From assembly GCA_025454925.1 (NCBI GenBank), contig JALONM010000002.1, forward strand, positions 79,911-143,910: a DNA stretch of 64,000 nt, in the 5' to 3' direction. Shown piece after piece: positions 25,793 through 34,056 of the stretch (the stretch's first letter is position 1; each line of letters starts with the position of its first letter). The translations under genes were made by a program, and so were the position numbers. This DNA is from Cytophagaceae bacterium. Its GTDB lineage: Bacteria > Bacteroidota > Bacteroidia > Cytophagales > Cytophagaceae. Below the pieces are notes generated by a model, which was not told the DNA's origin, made no database searches, and saw only the letters and a list, made by a program, of their open reading frames with translations.

Positions 25793-26506
25793 TTATCGGT
25801 GGGTATGTAAAGCTGTTAATACAGTAGGTTCCATGCGTTCTACCCAAAGCTTGTATTGAGCTCCTGAAGGATGTAAACCATCGGCGGAAATCAGCGTTGG
25901 GTCTTTGGTAACTTTTTTGGAAATATCGGTAATATCCACATAGTGGCCTTTGGCTGCAATGGTTTCTTTTTTCAACACATTGTTGAATTTGGAAATATTT
26001 TCAGCCATGGCCTCCAAGGCAGCAGAATCATGTCTTTTAGCAAATGGTGTAGCGCTCCAATCCGGAATGGAAATAACAAACACACGGCCAGGTCTGCCTC
26101 CTGTTAATTTCTCAACTTTAGCCAACAAAGCTCTGAAATCGGTTGTAAATTGGGCGATGGAATGTTTTTTATATTCATCATTCACCCCAATTTGAATGGA
26201 AATCAGATCGTAATGTTTATCGAATTCTTCTTCATCCAATCGCTTGGAGAGTTCGTTGATGGTCCAACTTTTATTGGCAATGAAGATGGGGTAATTGATA
26301 TGAAGATGTGCGTCGTGTTTGCGCAAAGAGTTTTCGAGTAAAATAGGCCAGCGTTCGTGCTCATCAATCCCGTCCCCAAGCGTGTAGGCATCACCCAAAG
26401 CCAGGTAGGTGTTTTTATGGCTTGCGGCATCCTTAATGGTGAAGGAAGGGGTAACACAGGCAACCAATACCAAGGTCATTATCCCAAATAAAACTCTCCT
26501 TTTCAT
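25793..26506 (-). CDS. SGNH/GDSL-fold lipoprotein with nucleophile Ser replaced by Ala
   Basis: 237 residues with a lipoprotein signal ending LVLVA-C (Cys17). The fold is that of SGNH/GDSL hydrolases: block I is YLALGDAYTLGDG, block III IQIGVNDEYK with the Asn, and block V SADGLHPSG with the Asp and His of the catalytic dyad. The residue that should be the nucleophilic serine (GDS) is Ala40, encoded by GCC at 26389-26387; TCC would restore serine with one base change. The enzyme may therefore be inactive as an esterase and act as a binding protein, or use a different mechanism, or this strain may carry a mutation. A C-terminal extension carries ALHTHR. It stands alone between the holB operon and uvrA. 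Confidence 0.85.
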   Translation of the reverse strand: MKRRVLFGIMTLVLVACVTPSFTIKDAASHKNTYLALGDAYTLGDGIDEHERWPILLENSLRKHDAHLHINYPIFIANKSWTINELSKRLDEEEFDKHYDLISIQIGVNDEYKKHSIAQFTTDFRALLAKVEKLTGGRPGRVFVISIPDWSATPFAKRHDSAALEAMAENISKFNNVLKKETIAAKGHYVDITDISKKVTKDPTLISADGLHPSGAQYKLWVERMEPTVLTALHTHR

Positions 26507-26664
26507 ACTATTAATACTTTAAATTTCAGTTATTTACAGTTTTTAATTCCAATTCGACTCTTCAATGGAATCAATATTTTCATTCAATAAAACAATTATA
26601 GGGCCAAAATTGCTACAATGCAAAAGCCCTTGTTTAAAATTGAATGATTGTGTTTCCATTTTAA

Positions 26665-26672
26665 TACCTTTG
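26665..26672 (+). promoter_or_regulatory. -7 promoter element of uvrA
   Basis: TACCTTTG, matching TAnnTTTG, with a TTG at 26640-26642 at a suitable -33 distance (22 bases between). The predicted start of transcription is near 26679, giving a leader of about 48 bases to the GTG start of uvrA. Confidence 0.5.
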
Positions 26673-26726
26673 GATTAAACACTACGCAGGAGCCGGTTGT
26701 TTTGTTTTTAAGATTGGAAAAATAAA

Positions 26727-29582
26727 GTGAAAAACGAATTGTCTGAATTACCCGAAACACAAGATTTTGAATCGCTTGACCCCAAACAGTTTATTCTGAT
26801 CAAGGGAGCCAGAGTTAACAATCTTAAGAACCTCAGCGTTGCCATACCTCGCAATAAACTGGTGGTAGTGACGGGCCTTTCAGGTTCCGGAAAATCCTCC
26901 CTGGCTTTTGATACCTTGTTTGCCGAGGGGCAGCGCATGTATGTAGAAAGTCTCAGTTCGTATGCGCGCCAGTTTCTTGGCAGGATGCAGAAACCAGAGG
27001 TGGATTATATAAAAGGGGTATCTCCTGCAATAGCCATAGAACAAAAGGTTACTTCTAAAAATCCGCGCTCAACCGTAGGCACAACCACAGAGATTTATGA
27101 TTATCTGAAGCTCTTGTTCGCCCGCATTGGAAAAACATTTTCCCCGGTATCCGGCAAACAGGTGCGTAAGGATACAGTTTCAGATGTAGTGAATTTTCTC
27201 TTTACTCAACCCGAAGGCACTCGGTTGCTTTTGTATACTCCTTTGCGATTGAAAGAAGGTCGCAAAAGAGAAGAGGAATTACAGGTTTTGCTTCAAAAAG
27301 GATTTACACGCTTGTATGTCGACGGTCAAGTTTTGTTCATTGAAGAATTATTGGGAAAGCCAGCTGAAATTAAGAAAATAAAGGATGCATTTGTTTTGAT
27401 CGACCGGATGATTCTGAATAATCAGGATGAAGAAGCGAGGTTCAGAGCGGCAGATTCGGTGCAGACGGCTTTTTTTGAAGGCGAAGGGGAATGCGTGGTG
27501 GAGGTAGTCGGACATGAGAAAAGACAATTCAGCGATCGCTTTGAATTGGATGGTATTCGTTTTGAAGAACCCAGTGTGAATTTTTTCAGTTTCAATAATC
27601 CGTACGGCGCTTGTAAGCGTTGCGAGGGTTTTGGGACGGTACTTGGGCTAGACGAAGATCTGGTGATTCCGCAAAAACACTTGAGCGTTTACGAAGGGGC
27701 AATAGCTCCCTGGCGCGGAGAGAAAATGCAGGAATGGCTAAAACCCCTTCTGAAGAACGGTATAAAATTCGATTTTCCAATTCATCGCCCCTACAATGAA
27801 TTGAATAAAGAAGAAAAGAAATTACTCTGGACTGGTAACAAATATTTTCAAGGTCTCACAGAGTTTTTTAATTACCTGGAAACACAAACCCATAAAATAC
27901 AATACAGGGTAATGCTTTCCCGCTACCGCGGAAAGACAGCCTGTCCGGAGTGCCGTGGTTCGCGCCTGAGAGGAGATGCTTCTTATGTTCTGATTCATGG
28001 GAAATCCATCACCGATATTGTGCTGATGCCGATTTCAGAAGTGATTTCGTTTTTTAAGGAATTAACGCTGACGGACCACGACGCAGCCGTTGCACAGCGC
28101 TTGCTTACTGAAATTCGTAATCGCTTAGGGTATCTTGAAAAAGTTGGCCTAGGGTATTTAACTCTCAATCGCCTCACCTCGACCTTGTCGGGAGGTGAAT
28201 ACCAGCGAATCAAGTTGGCTACTTCTCTTGGAAGTTCGCTGGTAGGTTCTATGTATATCCTGGATGAGCCTAGCATAGGTTTGCATCCTCGCGATACTGC
28301 CCGGCTGGTGCAGGTATTGCTGATGTTGCGTGATCAGGGAAATACGGTGGTGGTAGTGGAGCATGAAGAGGAAGTGATGCTGGCCGCGGATCAGCTTATT
28401 GATATTGGCCCGGAGGCAGGTGCGCACGGTGGAGAATTGGTTTTTCAATGTCGATTGACAGAATTGAAAAGTAACCCGGAACGTTATGCTGCATCCCGCT
28501 CGCATACCTGGCGCTACCTCACAGGTGTGGAGCGTGTGCCGCTTCCTGTTTATCGTCGAAAGCCGATCGATTGGATGGAAATTACAGGAGCAAGAGAAAA
28601 TAATCTGAAAGATATTTCTGTGAAATTTCCCTTGGGCGTATTTACCTGCATCACCGGTGTTTCAGGTTCTGGAAAATCTACGCTCATCAAAAAAATTCTG
28701 GCACCAGCCATTCAGAAACAATTCGGATTGGGTGGAGACATCACTGGAAAATTTGATGAACTGTTGGGCGGTTTCTCCCAGATTACGCAACTGGAATTTG
28801 TAGACCAAAATCCAATAGGGAAATCTTCACGATCGAATCCAGTGACTTACGTTAAGGCCTATGATTTAATTCGCGACCTATTTGCTGAACAAGCGCTCTC
28901 GAAAGCGAGAGGATACAAGCCAGGTCACTTTTCGTTTAATGTGGATGGTGGACGTTGTGAAATTTGTCAGGGCGAAGGGGTGGTAACGGTAGAAATGCAG
29001 TTTATGGCCGATATTCACCTTACCTGCGAAGCCTGCCAGGGCAAACGCTTTAAACAAGAATTATTGGAAGTAACCTATAAGGAAAAAGCCATTCACGAAA
29101 TTCTTGATTTAACGGTAGAAGAAAGTCTATCCTTTTTTGCTGACAAACCAAAAATTTTTGAAAAACTTAAACCACTTTCCGATGTGGGGCTGGGCTATGT
29201 CCGTTTAGGCCAATCGTCTAATTCCCTCTCTGGTGGAGAAGCGCAACGGGTGAAGCTGGCCTCATTTCTTAACAAAGCTCCCGGATCTAACAAGGAACAT
29301 ATTTTATTTGTATTTGATGAGCCAACCACTGGATTGCATTTTCATGATATTCGGAAATTGGTAAACTCTATCCATGCATTAGTAGAGCAAGGAAACTCTG
29401 TGATGGTGATTGAGCACAATATGGAAATGATTAAGTGCTCGGATTGGATTATAGATCTTGGTCCTGAGGGAGGAGAAAAAGGAGGCTACGTTTGTTTTGA
29501 AGGAACGCCTGAACAAATGATTACACTCCGTGATAATTATACCGCAACGTATCTTAAGGATAAAATGCAATCGCATGGCTAA
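26727..29582 (+). CDS. uvrA: Excinuclease ABC subunit A
   Basis: 951 residues from a GTG start at 26727. UvrA recognises damaged DNA and loads UvrB in nucleotide excision repair. Two ABC ATPase modules are present: Walker [17 protein letters not shown] and [15 protein letters not shown], signature motifs [16 protein letters not shown] and [15 protein letters not shown], and Walker B segments [15 protein letters not shown] and [15 protein letters not shown]. Zinc-binding cysteine pairs occur at [17 protein letters not shown] and CEICQGEG with CEACQGKRF, close to the known pattern. The length is that of ordinary UvrA rather than the shorter class II group. A -7 element lies at 26665. The next gene overlaps its last codons by eight bases. 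Confidence 0.97.
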   Translation: MKNELSELPETQDFESLDPKQFILIKGARVNNLKNLSVAIPRNKLVVVTGLSGSGKSSLAFDTLFAEGQRMYVESLSSYARQFLGRMQKPEVDYIKGVSPAIAIEQKVTSKNPRSTVGTTTEIYDYLKLLFARIGKTFSPVSGKQVRKDTVSDVVNFLFTQPEGTRLLLYTPLRLKEGRKREEELQVLLQKGFTRLYVDGQVLFIEELLGKPAEIKKIKDAFVLIDRMILNNQDEEARFRAADSVQTAFFEGEGECVVEVVGHEKRQFSDRFELDGIRFEEPSVNFFSFNNPYGACKRCEGFGTVLGLDEDLVIPQKHLSVYEGAIAPWRGEKMQEWLKPLLKNGIKFDFPIHRPYNELNKEEKKLLWTGNKYFQGLTEFFNYLETQTHKIQYRVMLSRYRGKTACPECRGSRLRGDASYVLIHGKSITDIVLMPISEVISFFKELTLTDHDAAVAQRLLTEIRNRLGYLEKVGLGYLTLNRLTSTLSGGEYQRIKLATSLGSSLVGSMYILDEPSIGLHPRDTARLVQVLLMLRDQGNTVVVVEHEEEVMLAADQLIDIGPEAGAHGGELVFQCRLTELKSNPERYAASRSHTWRYLTGVERVPLPVYRRKPIDWMEITGARENNLKDISVKFPLGVFTCITGVSGSGKSTLIKKILAPAIQKQFGLGGDITGKFDELLGGFSQITQLEFVDQNPIGKSSRSNPVTYVKAYDLIRDLFAEQALSKARGYKPGHFSFNVDGGRCEICQGEGVVTVEMQFMADIHLTCEACQGKRFKQELLEVTYKEKAIHEILDLTVEESLSFFADKPKIFEKLKPLSDVGLGYVRLGQSSNSLSGGEAQRVKLASFLNKAPGSNKEHILFVFDEPTTGLHFHDIRKLVNSIHALVEQGNSVMVIEHNMEMIKCSDWIIDLGPEGGEKGGYVCFEGTPEQMITLRDNYTATYLKDKMQSHG

Positions 29583-30039
29583 TATTATTTTGGAAAACAT
29601 TCAGGCACATTTAAACCGTTCGATGCAGACCGACCCAATACGTGTGGCGTCCTGGTTGGGAGGAATTGTGCGGAAGGCAGAACCCGGAGTACTTGAATTG
29701 GAGTTCGAGGTAAGGCAGGAAATGACCAATTTTGCAGGTACCTTGCATGGAGGAATGATTGCCACCATGCTGGATGATGTGATGGGGGCTACGGTAATGA
29801 CCATTGAAGAAGAATTTTTTTTCACTACTGTAAACCTCAACGTCGATTATTTTTATCCTGCACGCAAAGGCGATAAAGTAACCGCCATTTCCTCCATCAC
29901 CAAAAAGGGAAAGACAATTCACCATGTAGAATGTGCTTTATGGAATTTGGCCACAGGTAAGCAACTGGCTTTGGCACATTCCAATTTAATGAAAACCGAT
30001 TTTAAAATCTCCGACTTGTTACCAGGGATACAACGTTAA
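29575..30039 (+). CDS. PaaI-type hotdog thioesterase
   Basis: About 154 residues from the ATG at 29575, which overlaps the uvrA stop by eight bases; an earlier ATG at 29530 would add 15 residues inside uvrA and is unlikely. The hotdog fold is shown by NFAGTLHGGMIATMLDDVMG, where HGG and the following Asp are the usual acyl-CoA thioesterase residues, then VNLNVDYFYPARKGDKVTA. Members hydrolyse phenylacetyl-CoA or other acyl-CoAs. The substrate is not readable. Coupled translation with uvrA is suggested by the overlap. Confidence 0.88.
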   Translation: MANIILENIQAHLNRSMQTDPIRVASWLGGIVRKAEPGVLELEFEVRQEMTNFAGTLHGGMIATMLDDVMGATVMTIEEEFFFTTVNLNVDYFYPARKGDKVTAISSITKKGKTIHHVECALWNLATGKQLALAHSNLMKTDFKISDLLPGIQR

Positions 30040-30063
30040 TTCAATTTTCAATTTCCGAATACC

Positions 30064-31419
30064 ATGAACATCAGTGCACAGGATCAGGAAAAATACCTGC
30101 AAGAATTAAAAGAGTTTTTAAAAATTCCTTCGGTAAGTGCCGACCGGAGTTTTCATCAGGAAGTTTTAAAGGCGGCTACATTTTTAAAAGATAAATTACT
30201 TGAGGCAGGAGCGCAAGTAGCAGAGTTGTGTCCTACCAAAGGATTTCCGGTGGTGTATGCAGAACGAATGGCGGATCCGTCATTGCCTACGGTATTGGTA
30301 TACGGTCATTACGATGTGCAACCGCCCGATCCCCTGGATCTTTGGGAGAGTCCACCGTTTGAGCCTGTCATCAAAAATGGAAGAATAGTGGCCAGAGGTG
30401 CATGCGATGACAAAGGCCAATTATACATGCACGTGAAAGCGCTGGAGCGCATGAACCAACGAAATGAATTTCCGTGCAATCTGAAATTTATGTTTGAAGG
30501 GGAAGAGGAAGTCGGATCTGATAATTTGGGACCCTTCCTGCAGGCCAATAAAGAAAAGCTGAAAGCAGATCTTATTCTCGTATCAGACACGAGTATATTT
30601 TCTACAGATGTTCCAACCATCACCGTGGGGCTTCGTGGATTAAGTTATTTGGAAGTGGAAGTCACTGGTCCCAATCGCGATTTACATAGTGGTATGTACG
30701 GTGGAGCAGTGGCCAATCCGATCAATGCCTTGTGTCAGATGATTGCGTCTTTAAAAGATGAACATAATCACATTGTCATTCCTGGGTTTTATGACAAGGT
30801 GCTTACCGTTTCAGATGAAGAACGTGGACTGATGAATCAAATTCCTTTTTCTCTTTCTTCGTATCAGGATGCATTAGGAATTAATGCCGTTTCCGGTGAA
30901 ATGGGTTATACTACCTTGGAGCGAGTGTCGATTCGTCCTACCCTCGATGTAAATGGCATTTGGGGGGGGTATACAGGTGAAGGCGCCAAAACGGTACTTC
31001 CATCCAAAGCCTATGCAAAAATTTCCATGCGACTCGTGCCCAATCAGGAACCTGATGAAATTACCCGTTTGTTTACCGAACATTTTATTGCCATGGCTCC
31101 TCCAGGCATTCAGGTAAAAGTAACTCCGCATCATGGAGGGGAGCCAGCGCTTACACCGACCGATTCAGCAGGATATCGAGCGGCTTCGCTTGCCTTTCAA
31201 AAAGTATGGGGGAAAACACCACTGCCTATGCGCTCCGGAGGAAGTATTCCCATTGTGAGTATGTTTGAAAAAGTATTAGGCTTGAAAACCGTGTTGATGG
31301 GATTTGGTTTGGATGAAGATGCGATACATTCGCCCAACGAAAGTTATCGTCTGGATCATTTTTTCAAAGGTATTGAATCCATTGAAGTGTTTTATAAAGA
31401 ACTGGCTTTGCAATCTTAA
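30064..31419 (+). CDS. M20-family metallopeptidase (dipeptidase type)
   Basis: 451 residues. The M20 metal-binding pattern is intact: YGHYDVQPPDPLDLWESPPF supplies the first His and Asp, RGACDDKGQLYMH the bridging Asp region, and FEGEEEVGS the catalytic Glu pair. A dimerisation domain follows (LRGLSYLEVEVTGPNRDLHS), and the closing metal ligand lies near EDAIHSPNESYRLDHF. The WESPPF loop and the length are typical of dipeptidases and acetylornithine-deacetylase-like M20 enzymes in Bacteroidota. No signal peptide is present, so it should act in the cytoplasm. It follows the thioesterase gene after 24 bases on the same strand. Confidence 0.93.
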   Translation: MNISAQDQEKYLQELKEFLKIPSVSADRSFHQEVLKAATFLKDKLLEAGAQVAELCPTKGFPVVYAERMADPSLPTVLVYGHYDVQPPDPLDLWESPPFEPVIKNGRIVARGACDDKGQLYMHVKALERMNQRNEFPCNLKFMFEGEEEVGSDNLGPFLQANKEKLKADLILVSDTSIFSTDVPTITVGLRGLSYLEVEVTGPNRDLHSGMYGGAVANPINALCQMIASLKDEHNHIVIPGFYDKVLTVSDEERGLMNQIPFSLSSYQDALGINAVSGEMGYTTLERVSIRPTLDVNGIWGGYTGEGAKTVLPSKAYAKISMRLVPNQEPDEITRLFTEHFIAMAPPGIQVKVTPHHGGEPALTPTDSAGYRAASLAFQKVWGKTPLPMRSGGSIPIVSMFEKVLGLKTVLMGFGLDEDAIHSPNESYRLDHFFKGIESIEVFYKELALQS

Positions 31420-31554
31420 TCAGGAATGACTTTATTCCTCTAATCGGTTGTTAATCCTCGAATCTTTGGAGGCTGTAAGTAAAACAACCATTTCCGGGAA
31501 TAGAACCATGGGAATTAATTGTTTGGAATCAATTTCATTTGATGAAACTTTTCT

Positions 31555-32100
31555 ATGTCAGAAAGACCATTAATTGTTTATATCGCCATGAGCCTTGATG
31601 GCTACATCGCAGCTCCCGACGGTGATATTCGTTTTTTGGATGCCATGGCTGTGGAAGGCGAAGATTATGGATATAAATCTTTTTACGAACGTTGCGATAC
31701 ACTGATATACGGACGAAAGACGTATGATAAAATAATCAGTTTTGGAATACCCTGGCCGCATGCGGGGAAACGGACATTTGTATTTACACGGCAAGAGCTT
31801 GAATCCACTCGAGAAGTAGTTTTTATACAGGAACCTTTGGCTCCGTTTATTTCTCGGTTAAAAGAGGAGCCAGGGGAAATTATTTATTGCGATGGGGGAG
31901 GAGAGATGGTTCGCGCCCTTTTACAGGAAAAACTGGTAGACGAACTCATCGTTTCTGTAATTCCAGTGTTGTTGGGAGAAGGGATTTCTTTGTTTCCTCC
32001 TTCATTCCCTACGCAAGCATTACAATTAAAAAAACACCAAGCCTTTTCCAGCGGCTTGGTTCAACTGCATTATGCTGTTGATAAGCATAATGCCGGTTAA
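31555..32100 (+). CDS. Dihydrofolate-reductase/RibD C-terminal-like reductase
   Basis: 181 residues of the RibD C-terminal domain family, NADPH-dependent reductases related to dihydrofolate reductase. Motifs are YIAMSLDGYIAAPDGDI at the start, YGRKTYDKIISFG in the middle and IIYCDGGGEMVRALLQEKLV with the nucleotide-binding glycines near the C-terminus. Proteins of this kind are common stand-alone enzymes with unknown substrates. It is separated from the M20 peptidase by 135 bases, where no promoter element is clear, and ends 31 bases before the convergent PhoB-like gene. Confidence 0.9.
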   Translation: MSERPLIVYIAMSLDGYIAAPDGDIRFLDAMAVEGEDYGYKSFYERCDTLIYGRKTYDKIISFGIPWPHAGKRTFVFTRQELESTREVVFIQEPLAPFISRLKEEPGEIIYCDGGGEMVRALLQEKLVDELIVSVIPVLLGEGISLFPPSFPTQALQLKKHQAFSSGLVQLHYAVDKHNAG

Positions 32101-32131
32101 TGCAAGGCTTGCGTGATTTTGAGGCATAGCC

Positions 32132-32812
32132 TTATTCACCGGTTTCAAATTTATAACCGATGCCTTTAATGGTAGCGATGTATTTCTCTCCGATCTTCTC
32201 TCTGATTTTGCGGATATGCACATCTACGGTTCTTGAAACAACATATACGTCAGAACCCCACACACGGCGCAGGATATCGTCGCGGTTAAAAATTTTATTG
32301 GGGTTTTGACAGAGGAAAAACAAAAGTTCAAATTCCTTGCGTGCCAGATTTATTTTTTTCCCTGCTACCGATACGGTGTAACTCTGTTTGTCAATTACGA
32401 GTTCGTTAAACGAAAGAATGGAACTTTTTTTAATAGTCTCTTTGCGGAAATAACTTGAGAGTCTGCTTACCAGTGCACGGGGTTTGATGGGCTTTACAAT
32501 AAAGTCATTTGCCCCCGATTCAAAAGCGGCAATTTCCGAATACTCTTCAGAACGAGCCGTAAGAAATATGATGAAGGTTTCTTTAAGTTCTTCGGTTTGA
32601 CGAATTTGACGGCACGTTTCTATGCCATCCATCAACGGCATCATGATGTCTAGCAAAATCAAACGAGGTTGGAATTCCTTTGCCAGACTCAACGCCATAG
32701 GTCCGTTGGTTGCCACCTTAACCTCGTAGCCTTCTTTTTCAAGGATATACTGAAGCATGTCCAGAATATCTTGTTCATCATCTGCAATCAGGATTCGGTT
32801 CTTCTTACTCAC
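32132..32812 (-). CDS. PhoB-like OmpR-family response regulator
   Basis: 226 residues when started at the GTG at 32812. This start is chosen because the -7 element (32843-32836) puts transcription near 32829, so the upstream ATG at 32848 could not be translated. The receiver has the acidic pair Asp11-Asp12, phospho-acceptor Asp55 in LILLDIMMPLMDG and the lysine in IVKPIKP. A winged-helix DNA-binding domain of OmpR/PhoB type follows (NLARKEFELLFFLCQNP, VWGSDVYVVSRTVDVHIRKI, ATIKGIGYKFE). An 11-bp direct repeat of PhoP/PhoB type lies in its own promoter, which supports a phosphate regulator with autoregulation. No adjacent kinase of PhoR type is present; the neighbouring kinase at 34057 is better paired with the receiver-Crp gene. 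Confidence 0.85.
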   Translation of the reverse strand: MSKKNRILIADDEQDILDMLQYILEKEGYEVKVATNGPMALSLAKEFQPRLILLDIMMPLMDGIETCRQIRQTEELKETFIIFLTARSEEYSEIAAFESGANDFIVKPIKPRALVSRLSSYFRKETIKKSSILSFNELVIDKQSYTVSVAGKKINLARKEFELLFFLCQNPNKIFNRDDILRRVWGSDVYVVSRTVDVHIRKIREKIGEKYIATIKGIGYKFETGE

Positions 32813-32835
32813 GTGTAACCAGGTATTAAGCTGGT

Positions 32836-32891
32836 CAAAAGTACACAAGAGGTATTGTTAAATAATTACGCCAATGTTAACTGTTTGTTAA
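32836..32891 (-). promoter_or_regulatory. Promoter of the PhoB-like gene with PhoB-box-like repeat
   Basis: Read on the minus strand: TTAACA (32891-32886), five bases, TTAACAT (32880-32874), then a further TTAACA at 32861-32856, and the -7 element TACTTTTG at 32843-32836. The first two repeats have an exact 11-bp period. The arrangement suggests that the regulator binds its own promoter. Confidence 0.55.
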
Positions 32892-32984
32892 GAGCAGAGA
32901 GCGTTTGATCATGCCTTCCTGCACAATACCGCTTTCTTCAACAGGCGGACAAAGCTCTGCCTGCCGGGAAACGATGCAGCTAGT

Positions 32985-34043
32985 TTAATTGCGCATGTTA
33001 CGCAGTTTGGTTTCGTTGAGGAGCGTTATTTGGCTTCCTTGAATTTCAATCAGTCCTTCTTCTTTAAAGTCTGAAATGGTACGTATTACAGTTTCTTTGG
33101 AGGCTCCTGTAATCGAGGCAAGGTCTTCCCTTGAAACAGGCATCACCACTTTTTCATTTACCTTGCGGTAATTTTCTGCCAACATGAGTAACGATTCCGA
33201 GACCCTTTTGCGCACGCTGTTGTATGCGAGTTTAATCAGCCGGTCTTCATTGGAACGAAGATCGCTGGAAAGCATTTTGATGAATTTTTCTGCAATGTCT
33301 TTGTTGCTGTACAATACCGCGAAAAACTCTTGCTTTGGAACCACACAGATCTCTGTGTCTTCCATAGCCATGGCAGACTCGGTATACGTAGATTCTTCTA
33401 ATAAATTGATATAGCCAATGAAGTCTCCGTTTTTGTGAAGTCCAACAATATACTCTCGTCCGTCTTCATTGGTTTTATATGTTTTTACTTTGCCTGATAC
33501 AATAAAAAAAAGTGAATTTGCCATGTTCCCTTCTGAGTACAAAACTTGCTTTTTTTTGTACCGGCTGGTTTTGCGTTTGTCGGCGATAAGATGCTCCAGC
33601 TCTTTTACGCCCCTGGCTTCAACAGCAACTTGTTGAATGTTGTCGAGCGTGGTTTCGTTTTGCTTTCGAATTAGTTCGTTTTTACGCAAGCGAATTTCAA
33701 CAGCATCCAGAAGCTCTACATCATCAAAGGGTTTGGTGATATAATCGTCTGCACCCAGGTTCATTCCTTTGCGCATATCTGCCTTTTCCGTTTTAGCAGT
33801 CAGGAAAATAAAAGGAATCAAAGAGGTTTCCGGATGTTTACTTAAAACATGCAATACGCCAAAGCCGTCCAGTTCGGGCATCATGACGTCGCAAATAATT
33901 AAGTCCGGCTTTTCTTGTTTGGCCAACTCCACGCCCTCTTTGCCATTGGATGCAGCAATAACTTCGTAGTCGGAAAGTTCCAGGATTTCTGCAATATTTT
34001 CTCTTACTTCTAAGGTGTCTTCTATGACAAGAATTTTTTTCAT
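32985..34043 (-). CDS. Response regulator fused to a Crp/Fnr-type DNA-binding protein
   Basis: 352 residues. The N-terminal receiver (1-120) has the acidic pocket Glu8-Asp9, phospho-acceptor Asp52 in LIICDVMMPELDG and the lysine in YITKPFDD. A linker leads to a cyclic-nucleotide-binding-type beta-roll (about 165-270) with LYSEGNMANSLFFIVSGKVK and FIGYINLLEE, then a Crp-type helix-turn-helix (MPVSREDLASITGASKETVI). No cysteines resembling an Fnr iron-sulphur site appear, so oxygen sensing would come through phosphorylation. It begins 13 bases after the PAS kinase gene on the same strand, so the two form a two-component pair. In rhizobia FixL-FixJ drives the separate Crp/Fnr protein FixK; here the receiver and the FixK-like module are one polypeptide. 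Confidence 0.92.
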   Translation of the reverse strand: MKKILVIEDTLEVRENIAEILELSDYEVIAASNGKEGVELAKQEKPDLIICDVMMPELDGFGVLHVLSKHPETSLIPFIFLTAKTEKADMRKGMNLGADDYITKPFDDVELLDAVEIRLRKNELIRKQNETTLDNIQQVAVEARGVKELEHLIADKRKTSRYKKKQVLYSEGNMANSLFFIVSGKVKTYKTNEDGREYIVGLHKNGDFIGYINLLEESTYTESAMAMEDTEICVVPKQEFFAVLYSNKDIAEKFIKMLSSDLRSNEDRLIKLAYNSVRKRVSESLLMLAENYRKVNEKVVMPVSREDLASITGASKETVIRTISDFKEEGLIEIQGSQITLLNETKLRNMRN

Positions 34044-34056
34044 GCGCCTTGCGGTT

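Noticed and set aside
29530..29574. Earlier ATG for the thioesterase
   Set aside because: It would add 15 basic residues read inside uvrA with no match to the hotdog family start.
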